Assembly: GCF_035975855.1 (NCBI RefSeq)
Contig: NZ_CP109055.1
Span: 3,658,001 to 3,722,000, forward strand
Length of the DNA stretch: 64,000 nucleotides
Direction: 5' to 3'
From: Streptomyces sp. NBC_01304
GTDB lineage: Bacteria; Actinomycetota; Actinomycetes; Streptomycetales; Streptomycetaceae
The notes below the pieces were generated by a model, which saw only the letters and a program-made list of their open reading frames with translations, did no database searches and had not been told where the DNA came from. Of the stretch, positions 57,512 to 64,000 are shown in pieces. A program made the translations under genes and the position numbers. Position 1 is the stretch's first letter. Each line of letters begins with the position of its first letter.

Positions 57512-58311
57512 TTGTCGTCCTCCACGGATGTCGCTGCTTGCTCTGAGCCCCCGGATTCCCGGGAGTTGCTGCTTTCGGCGGCCTTGCGGCGCTGCTCGAT
57601 ACGGGCCTGGCGCGGGTCGTACGGCGTCGCCGGGGCCTTCTCGCCGCGGATCTGCTCAAGGAGTTGGGTGATCGCGGCCATGATGACCTCGGTCACCTCC
57701 TTGAGGAGTTCCGGCGTCGGCTCCTTGTCGTGGAAGCGCGCGAGGTCGACCGGCGGACCGGCAAGCACCGTAAGGGTCTTGCGCGGGAAGAGGCGGACCT
57801 TCTTCTCCTTGGCGTACGGCGGCATCGCGAGGTTGGCGCCCCACTGGGCCACCGGAATGACCGGGCACTTGGTCTCGAGGGCGACGCGGGCGACCCCGGA
57901 CTTCCCCGTCATCGGCCACATGTCCGGGTCACGGGTGAGGGTGCCTTCGGGATAGAAGGCCACGCACTCGCCGCGCTCGATGGCGTCGACGGCGGCGCGG
58001 AAGGCATGCAGCGCATTCGCGGTCTCGCGGTAGACGGGAATCTGGCCCGTACCGCGCAGGATCATTCCGACGAAAGGCACCTTGAAGAGGCCCGCTTTGG
58101 CCAGGAGACGCGGGACTCGTCCGGTGTTGTACTGCCAGTGCGCGTAGGAGAGCGGGTCCACATATGAGTTGTGATTGACCGCGGTAATAAATCCGCCGTC
58201 GGCCGGAATGTGTTCCATTCCACGCCAGTCCCGCTTGAAGAAAACCACCAGCGGCGGTTTGGCGATGACCGCCGCCAGGCGGTACCAGAAGCCGATTCTG
58301 CGGCGGGACAC
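57508..58311 (-). CDS. plsC: 1-acyl-sn-glycerol-3-phosphate acyltransferase family protein
   Basis: 267 residues from GTG 58311 (GGAAGG upstream). Catalytic HX4D is 'AVNHNSYVD' (His47, Asp52); the substrate-binding 'FYPEGTLTRD' and 'VIPVAQWGAN' blocks are present. A hydrophobic N-terminal segment (~8-25) would sit at the membrane. The tail is charged. It acylates lysophosphatidate or a related acceptor and pairs with gpsA. Confidence 0.93.
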   Translation of the reverse strand: MSRRRIGFWYRLAAVIAKPPLVVFFKRDWRGMEHIPADGGFITAVNHNSYVDPLSYAHWQYNTGRVPRLLAKAGLFKVPFVGMILRGTGQIPVYRETANALHAFRAAVDAIERGECVAFYPEGTLTRDPDMWPMTGKSGVARVALETKCPVIPVAQWGANLAMPPYAKEKKVRLFPRKTLTVLAGPPVDLARFHDKEPTPELLKEVTEVIMAAITQLLEQIRGEKAPATPYDPRQARIEQRRKAAESSNSRESGGSEQAATSVEDDK

Positions 58312-58446
58312 TCGGACACCTTCCTCTACTGGTCCTGACGCGCGCTCGTGCGCCGCACAAGTGTCGCCCCAGGTCCCCCGTCTGTCGAGAACACCGTACG
58401 CCCACGGATCTGCCTCCACAGCCGGTGCGTACGGCCTGTGTCAGGC

Positions 58447-58459
58447 AAGAATGGGCCCG
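58447..58459 (+). promoter_or_regulatory. -10 box of leaderless cofC transcript
   Basis: AAGAAT followed by seven bases (GGGCCCG) and then GTG 58460. The arrangement nearly repeats that ahead of the SARP gene (CAGAAT, CGGCCCG, GTGCG). No Shine-Dalgarno is present. Confidence 0.6.
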
Positions 58460-59173
58460 GTGCGCACAGATGCAGACCGGCCGGTGTTCCCCGCATGGAC
58501 CCTGGTCATACCCCTGAAGCCCCTGGTGCGGGCCAAGAGCAGGCTCGCGGACACCGCGGGCGACGCCCTGCGGCCCTCCCTCGCGCTGGCCTTCGCGCAG
58601 GACACGGTGGCCGCCGCGGTGGCGTGCGCGGGCGTACGGGATGTGGTGGTCGTCACGGACGACGACCTGGCCGGACGCGCACTGGCGGCGCTCGGGGCAC
58701 GCATCGTGCGGGACGAACCGTCAGGGGGCCTGAACGCCGCGCTGGCGCACGGAGCCCGCGCCGCGCGGGTAATACGGCCGTCAAGCGCCGTGGCGGCCCT
58801 CAACGCCGATCTGCCGGCGCTGCGGCCCACGGAATTGCAGCGAGTTCTTGATTACGCTTCCGCATTTCCCCGCGCATTTCTGGCGGATGCCGCCGGAATC
58901 GGCACAACACTGCTCAGTGCGGGCCCGGGAATCTCGCTGGCTCCGGCCTTCGAGGGCCCTTCGAGGGCCCGGCACGGCGCGTCCGGGGCGGTGGAAATCC
59001 CGCTCTCCGACGTTCCGGGGGTGCGCCAGGACGTGGATACCTGGGACGACCTTGAGGCGGCACTCGCCCTCGGCGTGGGGCCGCGTACGGCAGCGGCGGT
59101 GGAACAGGTGCGTCTCGCGGGGCAGGGCCCGGGGCCGGGACCTCTCAGAAGGTCTGCAGCGTCACCAGAGTGA
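58460..59173 (+). CDS. cofC: 2-phospho-L-lactate guanylyltransferase (coenzyme F420 biosynthesis)
   Basis: 237 residues from GTG 58460. Nucleotidyltransferase pattern 'TLVIPLKPLVRAKSRLADTA', 'DVVVVTDDDLAGRALAALGA', 'AALNADLPALRPTELQRVL' and 'VPGVRQDVDTWDDLEAALAL'. CofC/FbiD activates phospholactate or phosphoenolpyruvate with GTP to build F420. Its 3' end overlaps the convergent small gene by 29 bases. No other F420 gene is in the window. Confidence 0.92.
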   Translation: MRTDADRPVFPAWTLVIPLKPLVRAKSRLADTAGDALRPSLALAFAQDTVAAAVACAGVRDVVVVTDDDLAGRALAALGARIVRDEPSGGLNAALAHGARAARVIRPSSAVAALNADLPALRPTELQRVLDYASAFPRAFLADAAGIGTTLLSAGPGISLAPAFEGPSRARHGASGAVEIPLSDVPGVRQDVDTWDDLEAALALGVGPRTAAAVEQVRLAGQGPGPGPLRRSAASPE

Positions 59174-59348
59174 TCCGGCGGGCCTCGCCGTCCCCCTCGA
59201 CCTCGATGCGCACCCGCTGCCCGGGGCGAAGGAGCCGCAACCCGCCGGCGTCGAAGGCCGGGGCGTCGAAGGACACCGGGGTGCCGTCGTCCAACAGCAC
59301 ACTGCCGCTGCGGGAATCGGAGTCGTACGTGTACGCGGTCGCCTGCAT
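59145..59348 (-). CDS. Small conserved beta-rich protein, unknown function
   Basis: 67 residues: MQATAYTYDSDSRSGSVLLD, then a GQRVRIEVEGDGEARRITLV segment. The alternating hydrophobic pattern and short turns suggest a small beta-barrel, vaguely cold-shock/OB-like, but RNP motifs are absent. I recall similar proteins next to hupS in streptomycetes. Convergent overlap with cofC. Confidence 0.75.
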   Translation of the reverse strand: MQATAYTYDSDSRSGSVLLDDGTPVSFDAPAFDAGGLRLLRPGQRVRIEVEGDGEARRITLVTLQTF

Positions 59349-59449
59349 GCCCGCAGCGTATCGGCCCGCCCGAGGCCAGGTGAACGCACCGCGGGCCGGG
59401 CTCCCCGTGGGGAAGCCCGGCCCGGCGAGTGAGTCAAGCCCTTGCGGCC

Positions 59450-60118
59450 TTACTTCTTCCTGGCCGTCGCCTTCTTGGCGGTGGTCTTGCGCGCCGTGGA
59501 CTTCTTGGCCGGAGCCTTCTTGGCGGTGGCCTTCTTGGCGGGGGCGGTCTTCTTCGCCGTCGCCTTCTTGGCCGTGGTCTTCTTCGCCGCCGTGGTCTTC
59601 TTGACCGCAGCCTTCTTCGCCGTCGCCTTCTTGGCCGTGGTCTTCTTCGCCGTGGCCTTCTTGGCGGTGGTCTTCTTGGCGGTGGTCTTCTTCGCCGCCG
59701 TGGTCTTCTTGACCGCAGCCTTCTTCGCCGTCGCCTTCTTGGCGGTGGCCTTCTTGGTCGCGGCCTTGGCGGTGGTCTTGGTGCCGCCCGAAAGGCTGCC
59801 CTTGGGCGCCTTCTTGACCGCGACGTCGTTCTTCGGGAGCTTCTTGGAGCCGCTCACCAGGTCCTTGAAGCCCTGGCCCGCGCGGAAGCGGGGCACGGAG
59901 GTCTTCTTGACCCGGACGCGCTCACCCGTCTGCGGGTTGCGGGCGTAACGGGCCGGGCGGTCGACCTTCTCGAACGAGCCGAAGCCGGTGACCGAGACAC
60001 GGTCTCCGCCGACAACTGCGCGGACGATGGCGTCGAGTACAGCGTCGACGGCGTCGGAGGCCTGCTGACGGCCACCGACCTTGTCGGCAATGCTTTCTAC
60101 GAGCTGCGCCTTGTTCAC
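59450..60118 (-). CDS. hupS: HU-family nucleoid protein with lysine-rich tail (HupS)
   Basis: 222 residues from GTG 60118 (GAAGGGGAAG upstream). Residues 1-~93 are a full HU domain ([20 protein letters not shown]; '[20 protein letters not shown]'). The remainder is ~25 KKxTA-type repeats ([20 protein letters not shown]), like histone H1. S. coelicolor HupS binds DNA and matters for nucleoid compaction in spores. The A/T-rich 125-base leader (TATATA near 60181-60187) should contain the promoter. The repeat region is prone to length change. Confidence 0.95.
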   Translation of the reverse strand: MNKAQLVESIADKVGGRQQASDAVDAVLDAIVRAVVGGDRVSVTGFGSFEKVDRPARYARNPQTGERVRVKKTSVPRFRAGQGFKDLVSGSKKLPKNDVAVKKAPKGSLSGGTKTTAKAATKKATAKKATAKKAAVKKTTAAKKTTAKKTTAKKATAKKTTAKKATAKKAAVKKTTAAKKTTAKKATAKKTAPAKKATAKKAPAKKSTARKTTAKKATARKK

Positions 60119-60243
60119 GTCTTCCCCTTCGGAGACATTGCCGGAACGAATCTGTTCTGGCTTTTTCGCACGTTAGGCAGATATATACCGCAAATCAAAC
60201 ACGAAACGGGCTAATCACCCTTGTGCCGCAACGAACTCGACCA

Positions 60244-60489
60244 TCACGGAGTTCCATCGGCGGTGGGATCTTGGGGAAAACGCCCCTCATCGAGGTCCTT
60301 CATGAACCCGTCCAGACGCCTTGCGGCATCGGTGAGATCGTGTTTGGCCACGGCCGTTACGGCCAGCAGCTTCCGGGTCAGCGCCATCCGTACGCCCTCC
60401 GGGACTTGCAGTGTGCGCACCGTTTGATGCGCTTCTTTCAGCCGGTCCGCGACGAGCCGGTAGAGCTCTAGTTGGCCGTCGCGTTCCAT
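60244..60489 (-). CDS. Conserved hypothetical protein
   Basis: 81 residues from ATG 60489. Predicted all-helical (GQLELYRLVADRLKEAHQTV ... ALTRKLLAVTAVAKHDLTDA), no cysteine clusters, signal or membrane segment. Found between leuCD and hupS; I recall the same neighbour in other streptomycetes. Function unknown. Confidence 0.75.
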   Translation of the reverse strand: MERDGQLELYRLVADRLKEAHQTVRTLQVPEGVRMALTRKLLAVTAVAKHDLTDAARRLDGFMKDLDEGRFPQDPTADGTP

Positions 60490-60667
60490 GCACCGATTGT
60501 GCCATCTGGGTCGAGTTGTCGCCTCACGAGGTCTCAGCGTGCCGTCCAGAAGGGGGTTTCGGGGACCGGCGGACCCTTAAGTCGGAGCTCGGCAGGGACT
60601 CCCCCGGCCACCTGCGGAATTCGTCAACTTGTCCGGGCGTGGCGCGAGTTGGGGAGCGTAGGAGCTC

Positions 60668-60707
60668 AAAAGCCGAACCGCGGCCTGCAAGCAGACCGCG
60701 GTTCGGC
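60668..60707 (-). terminator. Terminator of leuCD
   Basis: Twelve-base perfect arms (GCCGAACCGCGG / CCGCGGTTCGGC), followed on the minus strand by CTTTTGAGC, 67 bases past the leuD stop. Confidence 0.85.
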
Positions 60708-60774
60708 GGGTGTGGCTGATTCGGTTGCCCGAATGGCGCATCGGGCCTTGTGGATGCGGCCGGAAACAGTCTGT

Positions 60775-61368
60775 TCAGACCTGGACGGTGCGTGGCTTGT
60801 ACGCGGGGCGCTTTGCCTCGTACTTTGCGATGTCGCCCTCGTTCTGCAGCGTGATGCTGATGTCGTCAAGGCCGTTCAGCAGGCGCCAGCGGGCGTTCTC
60901 GTCGAGTTCGAAGTCCGCGGTGATGCCCTCGGCGCGAACCTGGCGGTCCTGCAGGTCGACGGTGATCTCGGCCTGCGGGTCCTGCTCCACCAGTTCCTGC
61001 AGCGCGTTCACGACTCCCTGGTCCAGAACCACCGTCAGCAGGCCGTTCTTGAGCGAGTTGCCGCGGAAGATATCCGCGAAACGGGAGGAGATGACGGTCT
61101 TGAAGCCGTAGTTCTGCAGCGCCCAGACCGCGTGCTCACGGGACGAACCGGTGCCGAAGTCGGGACCGGCGACCAGGACCGTGGCCCCTTTTCGCTCCTG
61201 CTTGTTGAGGACGAACTCCGGGTCCTTGCGCCAGGCCTCGAAGAGCCCGTCCTCGAAGCCGTCGCGGGTGACCTTCTTCAGCCAGTGGGCCGGGATGATC
61301 TGGTCGGTGTCGACGTTGGAGCGGCGCAGCGGGACGGCCCGGCCGGTGTGTGCGGTGAAAGCTTCCAT
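60775..61368 (-). CDS. leuD: 3-isopropylmalate dehydratase small subunit
   Basis: 197 residues: '[20 protein letters not shown]', '[20 protein letters not shown]' and '[20 protein letters not shown]' are the swivelling-domain signatures. With LeuC it isomerises 2- to 3-isopropylmalate in leucine synthesis. Six bases downstream of leuC. Confidence 0.97.
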   Translation of the reverse strand: MEAFTAHTGRAVPLRRSNVDTDQIIPAHWLKKVTRDGFEDGLFEAWRKDPEFVLNKQERKGATVLVAGPDFGTGSSREHAVWALQNYGFKTVISSRFADIFRGNSLKNGLLTVVLDQGVVNALQELVEQDPQAEITVDLQDRQVRAEGITADFELDENARWRLLNGLDDISITLQNEGDIAKYEAKRPAYKPRTVQV

Positions 61369-61374
61369 GGCTGA

Positions 61375-62805
61375 TCAGACTCCAGCGGGCGTACGGGCGT
61401 CGGCGTCGGACAGGTCGGCGGGCGAGGCCAGATGGCCGAGGACCGCGGTGGCGGCGGCGACCTGCGGCGACACCAGGTGGGTGCGGCCGCCCTTGCCCTG
61501 CCTGCCTTCGAAGTTGCGGTTCGAGGTGGACGCGGAGCGCTCACCGGGCGCCAGTTGGTCGGGGTTCATGCCCAGACACATCGAGCAGCCCGCGTGCCGC
61601 CATTCGGCGCCGGCCTCCTTGAAGACCTTGTCCAGGCCCTCGGAAACGGCCTGCAGACCGACCCGGGCGGAGCCGGGGACGACCAGCATCCGTACGCCGT
61701 CGGCGACTTTGCGGCCCTCGACGAGCGAGGCGGCCGCACGCAGGTCCTCGATACGGCCGTTGGTGCAGGAGCCGACGAAGACGGTGTCGACCTTGATGTC
61801 GCGCAGCGGCTGTCCGGCCTCAAGACCCATGTACTCCAGGGCCTTCTCGGCGGCCAGGCGCTCCGAAGCGTCTTCGTACGAAGCAGGATCGGGGACGTTC
61901 GCCGACAGCGGCGCGCCCTGGCCCGGGTTGGTGCCCCAGGTGACGAACGGCGACAGGGAAGGCGCGTCGATGACGACCTCGGCGTCGAATGCGGCGCCCT
62001 CGTCGGTCTTCAGCGTCTTCCAGTACGCGACCGCCGCGTCCCAGTCCTCGCCCTCGGGGGCGTGCGCACGGCCCTTGATGTACTCGAAGGTCGTCTCGTC
62101 GGGCGCGATCATGCCCGCACGGGCGCCGGCCTCGATCGACATGTTGCAGATCGTCATGCGGGCTTCCATCGAGAGCTTCTCGATGGCGGAGCCGCGGTAT
62201 TCGAGGATGTAGCCCTGGCCGCCGCCGGTGCCGATCTTCGCGATGATGGCGAGGATCAGGTCCTTGGCGGTTACGCCGTCGGGCAGTTCGCCGTCGACGG
62301 TGATGGCCATGGTCTTCGGGCGGGCCAGCGGCAGCGTCTGGGTGGCAAGGACGTGCTCGACCTGCGAGGTGCCGATGCCGAACGCCAGTGCGCCGAAGGC
62401 GCCGTGGGTGGAGGTGTGCGAGTCGCCGCAGACCACGGTGGTGCCCGGCTGGGTCAGGCCCAGCTGCGGTCCCACCACGTGGACGACGCCCTGCTCGACG
62501 TCGCCGAGCGAGTGCAGACGTACGCCGAAGTCGGCCGCGTTCTTGCGCAGCGTCTCCAGCTGGACGCGCGAAACCGGGTCCGCGATCGGCTTGTCGATGT
62601 CGAGGGTGGGGGTGTTGTGGTCCTCGGTGGCGATGGTGAGGTCGAGCCTGCGGACCTGCCGGCCCGCCTGCCGCAGGCCGTCGAAGGCCTGCGGGCTGGT
62701 CACCTCGTGGAGCAGGTGGAGATCGATGTAGAGGAGGTCCGGCTCGCCTTCGGCGTGCCTGACGACGTGGTCGTCCCAGACCTTCTCCGCGAGTGTCCTG
62801 GCCAT
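61375..62805 (-). CDS. leuC: 3-isopropylmalate dehydratase large subunit
   Basis: 476 residues from ATG 62805 (GGAGGG upstream). 4Fe-4S aconitase-type: '[20 protein letters not shown]', '[20 protein letters not shown]' and '[20 protein letters not shown]' supply the three cluster cysteines. Divergent from ndgR; the shared 192-base region holds two palindromes likely bound by NdgR. Confidence 0.97.
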   Translation of the reverse strand: MARTLAEKVWDDHVVRHAEGEPDLLYIDLHLLHEVTSPQAFDGLRQAGRQVRRLDLTIATEDHNTPTLDIDKPIADPVSRVQLETLRKNAADFGVRLHSLGDVEQGVVHVVGPQLGLTQPGTTVVCGDSHTSTHGAFGALAFGIGTSQVEHVLATQTLPLARPKTMAITVDGELPDGVTAKDLILAIIAKIGTGGGQGYILEYRGSAIEKLSMEARMTICNMSIEAGARAGMIAPDETTFEYIKGRAHAPEGEDWDAAVAYWKTLKTDEGAAFDAEVVIDAPSLSPFVTWGTNPGQGAPLSANVPDPASYEDASERLAAEKALEYMGLEAGQPLRDIKVDTVFVGSCTNGRIEDLRAAASLVEGRKVADGVRMLVVPGSARVGLQAVSEGLDKVFKEAGAEWRHAGCSMCLGMNPDQLAPGERSASTSNRNFEGRQGKGGRTHLVSPQVAAATAVLGHLASPADLSDADARTPAGV

Positions 62806-62939
62806 CGCTTTCCCTCCGACCGGCCTGTTGGCCGGCCCAACTAGAGATTGTGTGAGGGCTCATCCGTACCCCTCGTCCCGGATGTGCCGCTCAAGTACTG
62901 CTTGAAGCGCCGCTTGATGCGCAGCGTCCGTACAGGGTG

Positions 62940-62984
62940 GCAAGTTCTCTGGAAAATTGAACTTGCGTTTCACAGAGTGAGACG
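62940..62984. promoter_or_regulatory. Palindromes between leuC and ndgR (candidate NdgR operators)
   Basis: GCAAGTTC-n11-GAACTTGC (62940-62966) is a perfect interrupted palindrome; CGTTTCAC-aga-GTGAGACG (62966-62984) is a second with one mismatch, ending 13 bases before the ndgR start. NdgR is known to control leuCD and itself in S. coelicolor. Confidence 0.55.
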
Positions 62985-62997
62985 CGAATATCGACGC

Positions 62998-63714
62998 ATG
63001 GACAACTCTAGCGGCGTCGGCGTTCTCGACAAGGCGGCTCTCGTCTTGAGCGCCCTGGAGTCCGGTCCGGCCACCCTCGCGGGACTGGTCGCGGCCACAG
63101 GACTCGCAAGACCTACGGCTCACCGCCTCGCGGTGGCCCTCGAACACCACCGGATGGTGGCGCGTGACATGCAGGGCCGGTTCATTCTCGGCCCGCGCCT
63201 CGCCGAACTGGCCGCGGCCGCGGGCGAGGACCGCCTTCTCGCGACCGCCGGGCCGGTGCTCACGCATCTGCGGGACGTGACGGGCGAGAGCGCCCAGCTC
63301 TACCGCCGCCAGGGCGACATGCGCATCTGTGTCGCCGCGGCGGAGCGTCTGTCCGGTCTTCGGGACACGGTCCCGGTCGGCTCGACGCTGACCATGAAGG
63401 CCGGCAGTTCCGCGCAGATCCTGATGGCCTGGGAGGAGCCCGAGCGGCTCCACCGGGGCCTGCAGGGCGCGCGGTTCACCGCCACGGCCCTTTCCGGCGT
63501 ACGTCGCCGGGGCTGGGCCCAGTCGATCGGTGAGCGAGAGCCGGGCGTCGCCTCGGTCTCGGCGCCCGTACGCGGTCCGTCCAACCGCGTCGTGGCCGCC
63601 GTCTCGGTCTCCGGACCCATCGAGCGCCTGACCCGGCATCCCGGCCGGATGCACGCCCAGGCAGTGATCGATGCCGCGGCCCGCCTCAGCGAGGCGCTGC
63701 GCCGCACCGGCTGA
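62998..63714 (+). CDS. ndgR: IclR-family regulator NdgR
   Basis: 238 residues from ATG 62998. Winged helix 'AALVLSALESGPATLAGLVA' and 'ATGLARPTAHRLAVALEHHR', followed by an IclR effector domain (DVTGESAQLYRRQGDMRICV ... TVPVGSTLTMKAGSSAQILM). NdgR regulates branched-chain amino acid and other amino-acid genes, matching its divergent placement beside leuCD. The start follows the palindromic operator region; no strong binding site is seen. Confidence 0.94.
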   Translation: MDNSSGVGVLDKAALVLSALESGPATLAGLVAATGLARPTAHRLAVALEHHRMVARDMQGRFILGPRLAELAAAAGEDRLLATAGPVLTHLRDVTGESAQLYRRQGDMRICVAAAERLSGLRDTVPVGSTLTMKAGSSAQILMAWEEPERLHRGLQGARFTATALSGVRRRGWAQSIGEREPGVASVSAPVRGPSNRVVAAVSVSGPIERLTRHPGRMHAQAVIDAAARLSEALRRTG

Positions 63715-63825
63715 CCGGTCCGCTCCCGGTCTGCCTCCTGAAGTTCAGTTACTCCGGCCGTGCGCTTCAACGCCGCAGCGCGCGGCCGGAGTTGAAACAC
63801 CGTTGCACCGCAACTCGACCAACGC

Positions 63826-63865
63826 GAAGAGGCCCTCCCCTGACGGGGAGGGCCTCTTCTTTTTG
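63826..63865 (+). terminator. Intrinsic terminator between ndgR and tRNA-Glu
   Basis: Fifteen-base perfect arms (GAAGAGGCCCTCCCC / GGGGAGGGCCTCTTC), TGAC loop, then TTTTTT-type run ending against the tRNA gene. It may serve ndgR on the plus strand and, by symmetry, the tRNA transcript on the minus strand. Confidence 0.9.
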
Positions 63866-63938
63866 TACCCCCGACCGGATTCGAACCGGCGCTACCGCCT
63901 TGAGAGGGCGGCGTGCTAGGCCGCTACACAACGGGGGC
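63866..63938 (-). tRNA. tRNA-Glu (CTC)
   Basis: 73 bases forming a full cloverleaf: acceptor GCCCCCG/CGGGGGT (first pair G-T), anticodon stem CCGCC/GGCGG enclosing loop CTCTCAA with anticodon CTC, and T-arm GCCGG-TTCGAAT-CCGGT. It reads GAG. CCA is not encoded. Confidence 0.95.
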
Positions 63939-63965
63939 ACGACCATGTGTTTCCACTTGATCAAG

Positions 63966-64000
63966 CTGGGCTACCAGGACTCGAACCTAGAACAAAGGAA
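63966..64000 (-). tRNA. tRNA, 3' part only, probably tRNA-Gln
   Basis: The minus strand reads ...TTCTAGG-TTCGAGT-CCTGG (T-arm: CTAGG/CCTGG stem) then acceptor strand TAGCCCA and discriminator G. The 5' half, including anticodon, is beyond the window. A U1-A72 acceptor pair is implied, which favours Gln. Only 27 bases separate it from tRNA-Glu. Confidence 0.7.

Noticed and set aside
59450..59760. Assembly-type repeat error in the hupS tail
   Set aside because: Lysine/alanine repeats of this kind are normal for HupS-type proteins and the frame stays open throughout.

Overview
The window is high-GC chromosomal DNA from a Streptomyces or very close relative. The evidence is the G/C-rich third codon positions, frequent GTG starts, four tandem type I signal peptidases, NsdA, NdgR and HupS homologues, and a core gene order that from memory matches the conserved central chromosome of Streptomyces. 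All identifications come from reading the sequence; no database search was run.

Left edge (1-4237): the right end of a three-recombinase element of Tn554-like architecture (two tyrosine recombinases plus a small coiled-coil protein, start codons overlapping the preceding stops). It is inserted into comM/yifB, of which only the first ~54 codons remain here. The rest of comM and the other element end lie outside the window.

4237-14374 (minus strand): yraN, DUF2469, a Nudix hydrolase, sipZ-sipY-sipX-sipW, then the ribosomal/tRNA-modification cluster rplS-trmD-rimM-khpA-rpsP, an SprT-like protein and a short editing-less prolyl-tRNA synthetase. A lone plus-strand methyltransferase follows (14608-15477). 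15508-23539 (minus): an FtsH protease, ffh, and the nitrogen operon amtB-glnK-glnD with a GlnR-like box upstream. Between ffh and glnD sit a terminator hairpin and a two-repeat, one-spacer CRISPR-like remnant. 23868-32081: nsdA, a prim-pol domain protein, ftsY, an NCS1 transporter with a luciferase-like monooxygenase, and the glucose permease glcP. ffh and ftsY give the protein-targeting pair that feeds the signal peptidases.

32296-47492: chromosome and envelope functions, mostly minus strand: smc, a small coiled-coil protein, acylphosphatase, a secreted CAP protein (plus), mutM, rnc, rpmF, DUF177, a SepIVA/DivIVA-like protein, coaD, rsmD, recG and a DAK2/FakA-like protein. rpmB (47742) is followed by an apparently accessory pair: a 1013-residue SARP/AfsR regulator behind a duplicated leaderless promoter, and an FAD monooxygenase behind 11-bp-spaced heptamer repeats that look like a SARP binding site.

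52425-64000: thiD-thiL, a small Lrp-type protein, a DUF3515 lipoprotein, ddlA, gpsA-plsC, cofC (F420), hupS, leuCD with the divergent regulator ndgR, a strong terminator, tRNA-Glu(CTC) and the 3' part of a second tRNA at the window edge.

The most unusual signals are the comM-interrupting element, the solitary CRISPR-like remnant, the SARP/monooxygenase promoter architecture, the hairpin that sequesters the ribosome binding site of the LLM monooxygenase, and an over-represented 12-bp palindrome (CACGCGCGCGTG).
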